The notes beneath the pieces are model-generated. The model saw only the letters and a program-made list of their open reading frames with translations. It searched no databases and had not been told where the DNA came from. 64,000 nt of DNA from NCBI RefSeq assembly GCF_001186365.1, contig NZ_LDTZ01000023.1:62001-126000 (forward strand). The letters run 5' to 3'. The position numbers and the translations under genes were made by a program. This DNA is from Gordonia jacobaea. GTDB lineage: Bacteria > Actinomycetota > Actinomycetes > Mycobacteriales > Mycobacteriaceae. Shown piece after piece: positions 1 to 9,296 of this stretch (within the stretch, counting starts at the first letter, position 1; the number at the start of each line of letters is the position of its first letter).

Positions 1-534
1 GAACACTCCCTGTCCGCCCTGAAGGAGGTCGACGACCTCCTCGGCCGACGTGCACTCATAGACGGTGGTGCCGTCGGAGAACAACGTGATCCCGGCGAGG
101 TCCTCGACGCCGCGCTGGCGCAGGTGATCGACGGCGACGCGAATGTTCTGCAGCGAGATCCCGGTGTCGAGCAGACGCTTGACGATCTTGAGGACCAGGA
201 TGTCCTTGAAGGAGTACAAACGCTGACTACCCGAACCTGCCGCACCGCGGATGGACGGCACGACGAGTGATGTGCGTGCCCAGTAGTCGAGTTGTCGGTA
301 GGTGATTCCTGCGATCTGGCATGCGCTCGGAACCCGGTAGCCGACGAGTTCGTCGGGGACGGTGTCATTGGGGAAGAGTCCCGGCGCGATGTCGTCGAGG
401 CTGCCCTGCGTTGCCCGACGACGTGGGGTCGGGTCGTCCGCCGGATGCTCGGCTTCCACGCCGACGTTGCCGTCGGTCGTCGTCTCGCTGTCTGACGGCT
501 GACCTTCGTCACCGTCGAACGGCACATCGCCCAC
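1..534 (-). CDS. mcdR: MerR-family cell-division regulator McdR-like (Rv1830 homologue), 3' part cut by window edge
   Basis: Minus-strand frame open from GTG 534 to the window edge, so the C-terminus is missing. A GGGAG ribosome site lies 6 nt before the GTG. After an acidic, disordered N-terminus (about 65 residues) comes a MerR-type winged helix: YRVPSACQIAGITYRQLDYWART, then LYSFKDILVLKIVKRLLDTG. The first of these is abbreviated from residues about 65-87 and is typical of the Rv1830 group. The gene is followed by the DUF151 nuclease and ftsR in the same order as in mycobacteria. A 23-bp palindrome 162 nt upstream (696-718) is a likely operator. Family assignment is strong; the division role is transferred from mycobacterial work. 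Confidence 0.85.
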   Translation of the reverse strand, partial: MGDVPFDGDEGQPSDSETTTDGNVGVEAEHPADDPTPRRRATQGSLDDIAPGLFPNDTVPDELVGYRVPSACQIAGITYRQLDYWARTSLVVPSIRGAAGSGSQRLYSFKDILVLKIVKRLLDTGISLQNIRVAVDHLRQRGVEDLAGITLFSDGTTVYECTSAEEVVDLLQGGQGVF

Positions 535-695
535 TGCAGACTCCCTCGCCACGCTCGGATCGGACCGGTGCGGACCTGCAACCACGATACGCCGCCGAAC
601 CCGATCTGCTCTCTCTCGTCGGGTGTGTCCCCGACGATCACGTGCGTGACGGTATGTCGCGGCCGTGCGTCGAATCAATGCGACGCGCCCTAAGA

Positions 696-718
696 CTCAA
701 CCTCAACTTGAGATTGAG
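696..718. promoter_or_regulatory. Palindromic operator upstream of mcdR (candidate MerR-family site)
   Basis: Perfect nested inverted repeat CTCAA-N-CTCAA-N-TTGAG-N-TTGAG in the 235-bp gap between the DUF151 nuclease gene and mcdR. Spacing and symmetry suit a MerR-family dimer. Both mcdR and ftsR encode such proteins, so autoregulation of mcdR is the simplest inference. Confidence 0.6.
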
Positions 719-769
719 ATGAACGGTGATCTACGGGATACGCAACCGTGACGTGTCGCTGCGGGAGAG

Positions 770-1270
770 TCAGGCTCCGCCGCTGGCCTTGAAGTCGTCG
801 GGCGAGACGTTGTCGAGAAATTCGCGGAACTTCTCCACCTCGTCCTCTTTCGCCTCGGGACCGTCTTCGGAGTCTTCGTCGGGGATCAGCAGCCCCGCCT
901 CGGCGAGGACTTCCTCGTCGGCGATGATCGGCACCTCTGCGCGCATCGCGACCGCGATCGAATCCGACGGTCGGGCCGATACCCGCACATCGCCCGAGAA
1001 GACCATCTCGGCGTAGAAGGTGCCCTCTTGCATGTCGACGATGCGCACCTCGACGAGTGTCTGACCGAACTCTTCGATGAGATTCACGATGAGGTCATGG
1101 GTGAGCGGCCGCGGCGGCTCGATCCCTTTTTGGCGCAAGGCGATCGACGCCGCCTCGCTCTGCCCGATCCAGATGGGCAGGTAGCGCTCGCCGTCGACTT
1201 CGCGCAGCAGCAGAACCGGCTGACTCTGCGGCGGCTCGACCCGAATGCCCACCACACGCATCTCGCTCAT
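770..1270 (-). CDS. Bifunctional nuclease family protein (DUF151, Rv1829 homologue)
   Basis: 166 residues starting at ATG 1270, with GGAGG about 6 nt upstream. The body is a BFN/DUF151 domain, seen in LPIWIGQSEAASIALRQKG near residue 32 and RPSDSIAVAMRAEVPI near residue 100. A short acidic tail follows. The family has been described as having DNase/RNase activity in plants and in Thermotoga-type proteins; its role in actinobacteria is not settled. It sits between the MerR genes mcdR and ftsR, an order kept across Mycobacteriales, which suggests joint expression with the division regulators. Confidence 0.85.
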   Translation of the reverse strand: MSEMRVVGIRVEPPQSQPVLLLREVDGERYLPIWIGQSEAASIALRQKGIEPPRPLTHDLIVNLIEEFGQTLVEVRIVDMQEGTFYAEMVFSGDVRVSARPSDSIAVAMRAEVPIIADEEVLAEAGLLIPDEDSEDGPEAKEDEVEKFREFLDNVSPDDFKASGGA

Positions 1271-1387
1271 CTCGCACCTCCCGCGCCGTCAATAATTGCC
1301 ATCGACGCTACACCGACTGGACCCGCTGCGGCGTCGTGGCGAGATTCACGGCTCCGGCGAGCCGTGCCGCTTTCGTCGAGAAGAACG

Positions 1388-2074
1388 TCAATCAAGGACG
1401 CCACGCACGGCCTGCTTGACCAGTTGCGTGTGCAGGGTCACCGACAACGCGGCGATTTCGCGAATGAGTTCTTCGGCGCGGTCGCGGGCGCCGGTGCCTT
1501 TGCCCTTCGCGATCGGGTTGGCAATCTGCGCGACGAGTCCGGCCTCACGATCCGCGGAGACCTTGAACGCGCGCAGATGCCTGGTTTCCACGCCGTAATT
1601 GGCGAGGGCCGCAGCGGCTTCGACGAGCCGTACCGCGTCCTCGTCGAAGAATCCCGCGGGCCCGGATGTCAGTAGACCGTTGCGCTGGAGTTCGGTCACG
1701 AACGCCGAATCGACTCCGGTTCGCTCGATGAGGGTCTCGCGGGAGACCCGACCACCACGCGCCGAGAAGTCGGTGGCCGGTGCGACGACGCTGCGCGCCG
1801 TCGACAACACCGGTGTGCCACCTGCGCCGAATCCCCCGTCGCCGTGGTCGATGGCGTCGAGTTGCTCTTTGATGACCTTGAGCGGCAGGTAGCGATCGCG
1901 CTGTGCCGTGAGCACGAAACGCAGGCGCTCACAGTCGGACTGACTGAATCGCCGGTAGCCCGACGGGGCGCGTTCTGGCGTGACAAGCCCTTCGGCTTCG
2001 AGGAAACGGATCTTTGAGATCGTCACATCGGGAAAATCCTCGCGCAGCAGCGCGAGGACCGACCCGATGGACAT
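1388..2074 (-). CDS. ftsR: MerR-family transcriptional regulator FtsR (Rv1828 homologue)
   Basis: About 228 residues from ATG 2074, chosen because GGAGG lies 4 nt before it. The frame stays open upstream to GTG 2146, which would overlap garA by 29 nt. The N-terminal winged helix begins MSIGSVLALLREDFPDV and carries ISKIRFLEAEGLV and SGYRRFSQSDCERLRFVL. The C-terminal half has the helical dimer region ending near HTQLVKQAVRGVL. In Corynebacterium the orthologue activates ftsZ. Its place directly downstream of garA matches mycobacteria. The glycine-rich stretch near residues 78-92 is a linker. Confidence 0.85.
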   Translation of the reverse strand: MSIGSVLALLREDFPDVTISKIRFLEAEGLVTPERAPSGYRRFSQSDCERLRFVLTAQRDRYLPLKVIKEQLDAIDHGDGGFGAGGTPVLSTARSVVAPATDFSARGGRVSRETLIERTGVDSAFVTELQRNGLLTSGPAGFFDEDAVRLVEAAAALANYGVETRHLRAFKVSADREAGLVAQIANPIAKGKGTGARDRAEELIREIAALSVTLHTQLVKQAVRGVLD

Positions 2075-2117
2075 CGATCCTCCGCCGCGCGCGTCCGCAG
2101 TCGAGGCCGGCACGGTG

Positions 2118-2567
2118 TCAGGCGCCGGAACCGTCGCGCGGACCACTCAGGAAGACCAACCGGAACTTTCCGATCTGGACTTCGTCACCGTTGCTGAGAG
2201 TTGCGCTGTCGACAGGCTCGCGATTGACGTAGGTGCCGTTGAGGCTGCCGACGTCGACAACCTGGAACTCGTTGTCCCCCAACCGGAATTCAGCGTGTCG
2301 TCGGCTCACTGTGACGTCGTCGAGGAAGATGTCGCTGTCGGGGTGCCGACCTGCCGATGTCGTCGGCTGATCGAGCAGGAAGCGCGAACCGGCGTTCGGG
2401 CCACGCTTCACGACGAGCAATGCGGTACCGGGCGACAGCCGCTCGACCCCTGTGTCGGCCGGCTCGCTCGAGGTCGCCGCGCCCGCGTCGAGTTCGTTGA
2501 TGAACTCTTCACGGAACACCGATGTGGTTTCCACCGGCGCCTCGTAGCCGTTGTCGTTATCGCTCAC
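2118..2567 (-). CDS. garA: FHA-domain regulator GarA (OdhI type)
   Basis: 149 residues from GTG 2567 with an AAGGAG site. The N-terminus holds the ETTSVF motif at residues 13-18, whose paired threonines are the PknB/PknG phosphorylation sites in GarA/OdhI. The FHA domain spans about residues 48-145, with the phosphothreonine-binding residues R74, S88, R90-H91 and N110 in SAGRHPDSD, VSRRHAEF and GSLNGTYVN. In its unphosphorylated form this family inhibits 2-oxoglutarate dehydrogenase and controls glutamate metabolism. It is transcribed toward ftsR. A 12-bp palindrome sits just upstream. Confidence 0.95.
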   Translation of the reverse strand: MSDNDNGYEAPVETTSVFREEFINELDAGAATSSEPADTGVERLSPGTALLVVKRGPNAGSRFLLDQPTTSAGRHPDSDIFLDDVTVSRRHAEFRLGDNEFQVVDVGSLNGTYVNREPVDSATLSNGDEVQIGKFRLVFLSGPRDGSGA

Positions 2568-2600
2568 CGCTTCTCCTTCGTCCTCATCCGTTCGTCACCT

Positions 2601-2612
2601 TGAGTGCACTCA
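2601..2612. promoter_or_regulatory. 12-bp perfect palindrome upstream of garA
   Basis: TGAGTGCACTCA, a perfect dyad 34 nt before the garA start codon in the 212-bp gap between gcvH and garA. It could be an operator overlapping the garA 5' UTR or promoter. No regulator is identified. Confidence 0.35.
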
Positions 2613-2779
2613 CCGTCGGCGTCTGCGCTAACGCGCTGCGAGGTCTCGCACCAGGCCACCCGACGCCGCGGATGCGACGTCGATTTCCGTTGGCTAAACG
2701 GTACCGCCTGTGCCGAACGCAACCACGTGCGACTCGGCCACGACAACGACGATCATACTTTCCCGTGCCCTGGGAATGG

Positions 2780-3184
2780 TCAGCCTTCGATCACGGCCCG
2801 GTAGCCATCTGCATCGAGCATGTCGGCCAGTTGAGCGTCGAGGACCGATGCATCGTCGAGGCTGATCTCGACGAGCCAGCCCGAGTCGTACGGCTCCGAG
2901 TTGACGAGGTCGGGCGACGAATCGAGCTCGTCGTTGACCTGTGAGATCGTCCCGTTGAGCGGTCCGAAGATGTCGGAGACACTCTTGGTCGATTCGACCT
3001 CGGCAAACGACTCGCCCACCTCGACCTCGCTGTCGATCTCCGGCAGCTGCACGAAGACGACGTCGCCGAGCTGTCCCTGCGCGTAGTCGGTGATCCCCAC
3101 TCGGACCGTGGTCGGACCGACCTTGCGAACCCACTCGTGTTCGGGGGTGTAGCTCAGTTCAGCCGGCACATTGGTATCGGTCAC
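2780..3184 (-). CDS. gcvH: Glycine cleavage system H protein
   Basis: 134 residues from GTG 3184 with AAGGGG upstream. The lipoyl domain carries the lipoylation lysine K67 in AEVESTKSVSDIFGP. The N-terminal YTPEHEW motif and a full-length C-terminus make it complete. H protein carries the aminomethyl group between the P, T and L proteins in the cytosol. The other gcv genes are not in this window. It follows the pgsA-like gene with a 28-nt gap, as in the Rv1822-Rv1826 neighbourhood. Confidence 0.95.
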   Translation of the reverse strand: MTDTNVPAELSYTPEHEWVRKVGPTTVRVGITDYAQGQLGDVVFVQLPEIDSEVEVGESFAEVESTKSVSDIFGPLNGTISQVNDELDSSPDLVNSEPYDSGWLVEISLDDASVLDAQLADMLDADGYRAVIEG

Positions 3185-3212
3185 GTCGACCCCTTTCTAG
3201 TCCTCCGAGACT

Positions 3213-3833
3213 TTAGGCCATGTCCCTGCCGGTCGGCACGCCAGCACGCGGCATCTTCGTGACCACCGCAATCGTCTGCGCCCAGTACAGCAGAAATGAC
3301 CACACATACAGCGCGACGCCCCATATCAGGAACGCCCAACCGATTGGGTAACAGATCGTGCCGATCACCGAATCCAATTGTCCCGCAAGCAACCACGGGA
3401 ACGCACTCATGAGTGCGAATGTCGCTGCCTTGCCGATGTAGAGCACCGGTAAAGCCAGCAGTCCCCTGCTCCGCAACAGCGGACCGGACGCGAACAGCAG
3501 CACGTCACGCGCCACGATGATGCCGATGATCCACCACGGGATGATCCCCCTGATCGCGAAGGCGACCGGAATGATCACGATGTAGAGCCGGTCGGCCAGC
3601 GGATCGAGCAGTTCACCGAGCCGCGACGACTGGTTGAGCAGGCGAGCCAGCTTGCCGTCGGCCCAGTCGGTGAACCCCGACAACATGAGTACCCAGAACG
3701 CCCAGGCATCGGCCTTGACGTCGAGCAGCAGCCACAGGAACACCGGGATCAGTGCCAGACGCAGCACGCTCAGCGCATTGGGCACCGTGACGATCCGCGA
3801 CGTCGAGCTCACGGACTCGGGGTGGTCGTCCAC
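3213..3833 (-). CDS. pgsA2: CDP-alcohol phosphatidyltransferase (PgsA2-like)
   Basis: About 206 residues from GTG 3833, which lies just after the secA2 stop. A more upstream start would lie inside secA2. The CDP-OH-P signature D-x2-DG-x2-AR-x8-G-x3-D-x3-D is complete in the segment DWADGKLARLL...GELLDPLAD. Four to five hydrophobic helices follow. The enzyme joins a CDP-activated lipid to an alcohol acceptor in the membrane. The acceptor cannot be told from sequence (glycerol phosphate is typical), and a cardiolipin-synthase role is possible. Probable operon secA2-pgsA2-gcvH. Confidence 0.85.
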   Translation of the reverse strand: MDDHPESVSSTSRIVTVPNALSVLRLALIPVFLWLLLDVKADAWAFWVLMLSGFTDWADGKLARLLNQSSRLGELLDPLADRLYIVIIPVAFAIRGIIPWWIIGIIVARDVLLFASGPLLRSRGLLALPVLYIGKAATFALMSAFPWLLAGQLDSVIGTICYPIGWAFLIWGVALYVWSFLLYWAQTIAVVTKMPRAGVPTGRDMA

Positions 3834-3834
3834 G

Positions 3835-6291
3835 TCAGCGGAAGATGCCGATGACGCCCTGCAGGGTCTTGGCCCCGCCCGACGCGAACAGGTTGTCGTG
3901 CACCATGTAGGTCCACGTCGTCGTCGATCGGTGGAGGTCGGCGGAACCGAGGTCGACGCCGTCCGCGGTGATCGCGACATCGCGGAACGTTGCACGCGCA
4001 TTCTCGACGGCCTCGTTCGGCAGTTCGCCGAACTCGGCGAGGATCAGCCGATGGAACTCGTCGAGCGGACTCTCCTTGCCGATCGCCCGCAGGTGGATGC
4101 TCGCGCGGACATCCGAGACGAATGCGAGGTGATCTGCCCAGGCACGGTCGAGGTGGTAGAGCATGATCTCGCGGGCCGCCTGGACGAGAACATCGCGGGA
4201 AACGGGCTCGGTGGGTGTCGCAGGGGTTGACTCAGCCGCGTCGTCGGCCGTGTCGGCTGTCGTGTCACCGGCCTCTTTGTCACCGGTCTCCCCGTCGGCC
4301 GTCGCCTTGTCCGCCTCGTCTGCCTTGTCCGCCTTGTCTCCTCGGTCTGCCGACGGGCTCGCGGTCCCGGTCAGCGCGGCATAGCGCTCCGGCTCGAGCT
4401 CGGCGAGTTCCTCGAGCGCGGTGTCGGTCGTGAGCAGCTTCATTCGACGTGCGACGACGATCTCACGCTGCTGATTGACCAGCTTGTTGTATCGCCACGT
4501 GTTGGCGTGGAGCTCGAGCATCACGCCCTCGGCGACGCGCTGAGCCTGCTCGATCAGGTCGATGCCCTTCTGCCCCATCGATCCGTCGGGCTCCGAGGAG
4601 ACCGGGTCGCGCTTGAACGCGAGGTTCTTGGTGACGACCGGGTCCTCGAGGCTGCTGAAGAACACCGCGGAACCCGGATCTCCCTGACGGCCCGCGCGGC
4701 CGCGGAGCTGATTGTCGAGTCGTTCGGTGTCGTGACGACCGGTTCCCACCACGCACAGGCCACCGAGCTCGACGACCTCCTCGCGCGCCGCCGGGTCGTC
4801 GTCGGAACCGCCGAGTCGGATATCGGTGCCTCGCCCGGCCATCTGGGTCGACACGGTGACGGCACCCTTCACGCCCGCCTCGGCGATGATCTTCGCCTCC
4901 TCGACGTCGTTCTTCGCGTTGAGGACGACGCTCGGGACGCCCGCCTTCTCGAGGAAGTAGGCGAGCTCCTCCGATTCGGCGACGTCGTGGGTTCCGATGA
5001 GCACCGGCTGCCCGGTCTCGTGGATCTCCTTGACGTAGTCGACCACTGCCTCGACCTTGTTGGCCTTCGTGTCGTACACACGGTCGGGAAGGTCGGTGCG
5101 GACGTTGGCGGTGTTCGGCGGGATCTGCGAGACGCGCAATTCGTAGAACTGGCGCAACTGCTCGCCCGCGGCGAGTGCTGTACCGGTCATGCCGCACACT
5201 CGCGGGTAGCGACCGATGAGTGCCTGCACGGTGAGCGTGTCGATGACCTCGCCCGAATCCGTCTGTGCGAGTCCTTCTTTGATCTCCACGGCGGCCTGCA
5301 CGCCGTCGGGCCAGCGCTGCAACTGCGCGACGCGACCACGCGAGGCGTTGATGAGATGGACGCCGCCGTCGCGGACGATGTAGTGGACGTCGCGCTCGAG
5401 CAGGTAGTGCGCGTGCATCGCGATGTTCACGTGGACGAGTGTGGTGCCCACATGTTCTTCGTCGTAGAGGTTGATGCTGCCCAGTTCCTCTTCGACGAAG
5501 GCGGCGCCCTCGTCGGTGAGGGTCACGTTTCGGCCTTCGGCGTCGATGTCGTAGTGCTTGTTCTTCAACCGGCCGACGACCTCGTGGATCGCCTGGTCGG
5601 GAACCTCGGCCTCGGTCGAGCCTGCGAGCACCAGCGGGATCAACGCCTCGTCGACCAGCACGGAGTCTGCCTCGTCGATGATCGCGACGTCGGGCGTCGG
5701 CGAAACCAGATCATCCTCCGACTGTGCGAGCTGGTCGCGCAGCACGTCGAACCCGATCTCGTTGACCGATCCGTAGGTGATGTCGCCCGCGTAGGCCCGC
5801 TTGCGTTCTTCGCGGGTCGAGTTCTCCGACACCGCGCCCGCGACGATCCCGAACGAATCGAAGAGCGGCTTCATCCACTCCGCGTCACGGGTGGCCAGGT
5901 AGTCATTGACAGAGATGACGTGCACCTGATGGCCGTCGAGGACATAACCGACGGCAGCGATCGCGCCCGCGAGGGTCTTGCCCTCGCCGGTACCCATCTC
6001 GATGACATCGCCCTCGAGCAGGCGAAGCGCGCCCTGGAGCTGGACGTCGAACGGCCTCAGACCCAGCGTGCGGTCGGCGGCCTCCCGGGCCAGCGCGAGA
6101 AACTTGGCTCGGTCTTTCTCGTCGGCGCTGATCTCGAGTTTCTCGGCCTCGTCACGGAAGTGCTCGGTGTCCAAGCCCGCGGCCCAGTCGGTGTAGTTGT
6201 CCGCCTCTTTGATCAACCCGACCGATTTGGACTGGTTACGTGAGGACTGGGCTCCCAGCAGCCGCCACATGCTGTTCGTCAGCTTTCCCAC
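3835..6291 (-). CDS. secA2: Accessory preprotein translocase ATPase SecA2
   Basis: 818 residues from GTG 6291. Walker A is GTGEGKT at residues 100-106 and Walker B is [14 protein letters not shown] near 205. Helicase motifs ([34 protein letters not shown]) are intact. The zinc-binding C-terminal tail of canonical SecA is missing, as expected for actinobacterial SecA2, which exports a small substrate set with SecYEG. An acidic low-complexity stretch of about 45 residues (near 648-693, repeating KAD/EAD) interrupts the C-terminal region before the helical domain resumes at [10 protein letters not shown]. That insertion is unusual. Confidence 0.95.
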   Translation of the reverse strand: MGKLTNSMWRLLGAQSSRNQSKSVGLIKEADNYTDWAAGLDTEHFRDEAEKLEISADEKDRAKFLALAREAADRTLGLRPFDVQLQGALRLLEGDVIEMGTGEGKTLAGAIAAVGYVLDGHQVHVISVNDYLATRDAEWMKPLFDSFGIVAGAVSENSTREERKRAYAGDITYGSVNEIGFDVLRDQLAQSEDDLVSPTPDVAIIDEADSVLVDEALIPLVLAGSTEAEVPDQAIHEVVGRLKNKHYDIDAEGRNVTLTDEGAAFVEEELGSINLYDEEHVGTTLVHVNIAMHAHYLLERDVHYIVRDGGVHLINASRGRVAQLQRWPDGVQAAVEIKEGLAQTDSGEVIDTLTVQALIGRYPRVCGMTGTALAAGEQLRQFYELRVSQIPPNTANVRTDLPDRVYDTKANKVEAVVDYVKEIHETGQPVLIGTHDVAESEELAYFLEKAGVPSVVLNAKNDVEEAKIIAEAGVKGAVTVSTQMAGRGTDIRLGGSDDDPAAREEVVELGGLCVVGTGRHDTERLDNQLRGRAGRQGDPGSAVFFSSLEDPVVTKNLAFKRDPVSSEPDGSMGQKGIDLIEQAQRVAEGVMLELHANTWRYNKLVNQQREIVVARRMKLLTTDTALEELAELEPERYAALTGTASPSADRGDKADKADEADKATADGETGDKEAGDTTADTADDAAESTPATPTEPVSRDVLVQAAREIMLYHLDRAWADHLAFVSDVRASIHLRAIGKESPLDEFHRLILAEFGELPNEAVENARATFRDVAITADGVDLGSADLHRSTTTWTYMVHDNLFASGGAKTLQGVIGIFR

Positions 6292-6409
6292 CGAACGATT
6301 CTCCTACCTCGTCGTTTCATCCGAACTCCGACGTCACGGCCCGGATCGACAACCACGGTACGCGGCCACGCAGCCGACAATTACGACGCGTCCACCAGAC
6401 GCTTTCGGC

Positions 6410-6415
6410 TACCGT
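6410..6415 (+). promoter_or_regulatory. -10 box TACCGT of a leaderless promoter
   Basis: TACCGT ends 7 nt before GTG 6423, so the transcript should begin at or next to the start codon. There is no purine-rich ribosome site in between. Confidence 0.5.
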
Positions 6416-6422
6416 GAATCCC

Positions 6423-6917
6423 GTGAGCATCCGACGCCGGGGTTCGACGTGTCAGTACCGCCCAGCTCGATCTCGTTCGCCGGTGCGACTGCTCGTCGCC
6501 TCCTTGGGCGCTGCGTGTGTCGTCATCCTCGCCGCCTGTGGTGCGAGCACAGACTCATCATCGCGGGAGGTCGACCCGGGCGTGCTGGTCGGCAAGAACT
6601 ACTCGTCGACGTCGGTGACCGGTACACCGATTCCCGGCGGCGGGCCGATGCAGGTCTCGTTCCCCGAAACCGGGCGAATCTCGGCAACGGCCGGCTGCAA
6701 TCGCCACAACGGTGCACTGACGTTCGTCGACAACACGTTCCGCACCGACAAGCTGGCCACCACGATGATGGCGTGTCCCCCGCCGCGTGACGGTGCAGAC
6801 AAGTGGCTGAGTGATTTTCTCTCCGATTCGGTGACCTGGGATCTGGAGGGAACCACGTTGACGCTCACGCACGGCTCGACGAAAGTCGTTCTGACCGAGA
6901 GTTCTTCACAGAGCTGA
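6423..6917 (+). CDS. META-domain lipoprotein (HslJ-like)
   Basis: 164 residues from GTG 6423, chosen from the TACCGT box just upstream. In-frame GTG 6414 overlaps that box. A basic start and hydrophobic helix end in the lipobox ILAAC, so the mature protein is probably a lipid-anchored exported protein. The remainder is one META domain (residues about 50-160) with the typical TAGCNRHNG and MMACPP motifs. The paired cysteines in these two motifs could form a disulfide. In HslJ this family is linked to heat shock and novobiocin tolerance; no function is assigned here. It is divergent from secA2. Confidence 0.8.
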   Translation: MSIRRRGSTCQYRPARSRSPVRLLVASLGAACVVILAACGASTDSSSREVDPGVLVGKNYSSTSVTGTPIPGGGPMQVSFPETGRISATAGCNRHNGALTFVDNTFRTDKLATTMMACPPPRDGADKWLSDFLSDSVTWDLEGTTLTLTHGSTKVVLTESSSQS

Positions 6918-7964
<1,047 letters not shown>

Positions 7965-8026
7965 CGCAGGGACCCCAATACGTCTCCTGTTGGTCACTCT
8001 TGCCCGCCCAATCGTTCACGGCAGCT

Positions 8027-8032
8027 TAAACT
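8027..8032 (+). promoter_or_regulatory. -10 box TAAACT of a leaderless promoter for ppk2
   Basis: TAAACT lies 6 nt before ATG 8039 with no ribosome-binding site in between. Confidence 0.5.
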
Positions 8033-8038
8033 TCCGAC

Positions 8039-8893
8039 ATGTCAAAGAAGTCGACGTCGAAGAAATCGAAGTCCGCCGAGCCCAAGCAGAAGAAAATCCC
8101 CAACAAGGTGTACGAGGCGGAACTCTTCCGACTGCAGACCGAAATGGTCAAACTGCAGGAGTGGGTACGCGAAACGGGTGCGCGCGTGGTCGTGATCTTC
8201 GAGGGGCGCGACGCCGCCGGTAAGGGCGGCACCATCAAGCGCATCACCGAGTACCTCAGCCCTCGGATCGCGCGCGTGGCCGCGTTGCCCGCCCCCACCG
8301 ATCGTGAACGCGGCCAGTGGTACTACCAGCGCTACGTGGCGCAACTGCCTGCTCCCGGCGAAATCGTCCTGTTCGACAGATCCTGGTACAACCGTGCCGG
8401 AGTCGAAAAGGTGATGGGCTTCTGCACACCCGAAGAACACACCCGCTTTCTCCGACAGACCCCGATCTTCGAGCAGATGCTGATCGACGACGGAATCATC
8501 CTGCGCAAGTACTGGTTCTCGGTATCCGACGACGAGCAGCTGCGCCGGTTCCGCTCGCGAATGAATGACCCTGTGCGGCAGTGGAAGCTGAGCCCGATGG
8601 ACCTGGAGTCCGTCTACCGGTGGGAGGACTACTCGCGCGCGAAGGACGAGATGATGGTGCACACCGACACCGCTCTGAGCCCCTGGTTCGTCGTCGAATC
8701 CGACATCAAAAAGCATGCGAGGCTCAACATGATGTCGCACCTCCTCTCCACCATCGACTATCACGAGGTTCCGCGCCCGCAGGTCTCGCTACCGAAGAAG
8801 CCGATAGAGAGCGGGAACTATCATCGCCCGCCGCGCTCGTTGTCGAAGTACGTGCCCGATCACGTCGCAGAACTCATCGGACCCAGTGACTGA
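8039..8893 (+). CDS. ppk2: Polyphosphate kinase 2 (PPK2 class I type)
   Basis: 284 residues with a lysine/serine-rich N-terminal 20. Walker A is GRDAAGKGG at residues 56-64 and Walker B the EIVLFDRSWYNRAGVE segment at about 108-123, followed by the arginine-rich lid (LRRFRSRMNDPVRQWKLSP). A single PPK2 domain of about 230 residues fits the short class that phosphorylates nucleoside diphosphates from polyphosphate. The exact nucleotide preference cannot be read from sequence. It appears to be expressed from a leaderless promoter. Directly after the stop codon lies a short tandem repeat. Confidence 0.93.
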   Translation: MSKKSTSKKSKSAEPKQKKIPNKVYEAELFRLQTEMVKLQEWVRETGARVVVIFEGRDAAGKGGTIKRITEYLSPRIARVAALPAPTDRERGQWYYQRYVAQLPAPGEIVLFDRSWYNRAGVEKVMGFCTPEEHTRFLRQTPIFEQMLIDDGIILRKYWFSVSDDEQLRRFRSRMNDPVRQWKLSPMDLESVYRWEDYSRAKDEMMVHTDTALSPWFVVESDIKKHARLNMMSHLLSTIDYHEVPRPQVSLPKKPIESGNYHRPPRSLSKYVPDHVAELIGPSD

Positions 8894-8950
8894 TCAAGAC
8901 CGGCGACTGAGCAAGACCGCCGACTGATCAAAAACACCGGTGACTGACCC
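8888..8950. repeat. Degenerate 17-20 bp tandem repeat at the ppk2 stop
   Basis: Units starting GACTGA(T/G)CAA begin at 8888, 8905 and 8922, with a partial copy at 8942. The first unit contains the ppk2 stop codon and each unit repeats that in-frame-like TGA. It probably arose by slippage. Confidence 0.6.
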
Positions 8951-8963
8951 GATCGCGCCTGCG

Positions 8964-8969
8964 TAGCAT
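8964..8969 (+). promoter_or_regulatory. -10 box TAGCAT, probable leaderless promoter
   Basis: TAGCAT lies 8 nt before ATG 8978. Confidence 0.4.
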
Positions 8970-8977
8970 GAGTCGCG

Positions 8978-9274
8978 ATGTGGATTGGTATCGCTGAATT
9001 CGACTTCCTGCTCGGTGACGTGCACTCGCTCAAGACGAAACGTTCGCTTGTCCGCCCGTTGATCGCCGAGTGCAAACGACGTTTCTCGGTGTCGGTCGCA
9101 GAGGTCGACCATCTCGACGCCCATCGTCGCACCACGATCGGGGTGTCGCTCGTCGCCGCCGATCGGGGGCATGTCGTCGACATCCTCGATTCGGTGGAGC
9201 GTTTCGCGGCGGCGCGCCCCGAGGTCGAGTTGCTGTCGGTGCGCAGACGCGAACTGTCGTCTACCGACATCTGA
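8978..9274 (+). CDS. DUF503 (YlxP-like) protein
   Basis: 98 residues, beginning MWIGIAEFDFLLGDVHSLKTKRSLVRPL, the DUF503 signature in a small alpha-beta fold. The family often sits near ribosome-assembly or translation genes, and its biochemical role is unknown. Here it stands alone between ppk2 and the convergent uracil-DNA glycosylase gene, with only 22 nt to the latter's stop. Confidence 0.85.
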   Translation: MWIGIAEFDFLLGDVHSLKTKRSLVRPLIAECKRRFSVSVAEVDHLDAHRRTTIGVSLVAADRGHVVDILDSVERFAAARPEVELLSVRRRELSSTDI

Positions 9275-9296
9275 CAGGTGCGCCGACCGCACCGAC

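Noticed and set aside
2568..2779. Possible glycine riboswitch near gcvH
   Set aside because: The gap lies downstream of gcvH and upstream of garA on this strand. No tandem aptamer-like pairing was seen, and the real gcvH leader is only about 28 nt.
4507..6243. A 578-codon plus-strand open frame opposite secA2
   Set aside because: It is the GC-rich antisense shadow of secA2. Its residues are composition-biased (many D, V, R, L) with no domain, and secA2 has a full motif set on the other strand.
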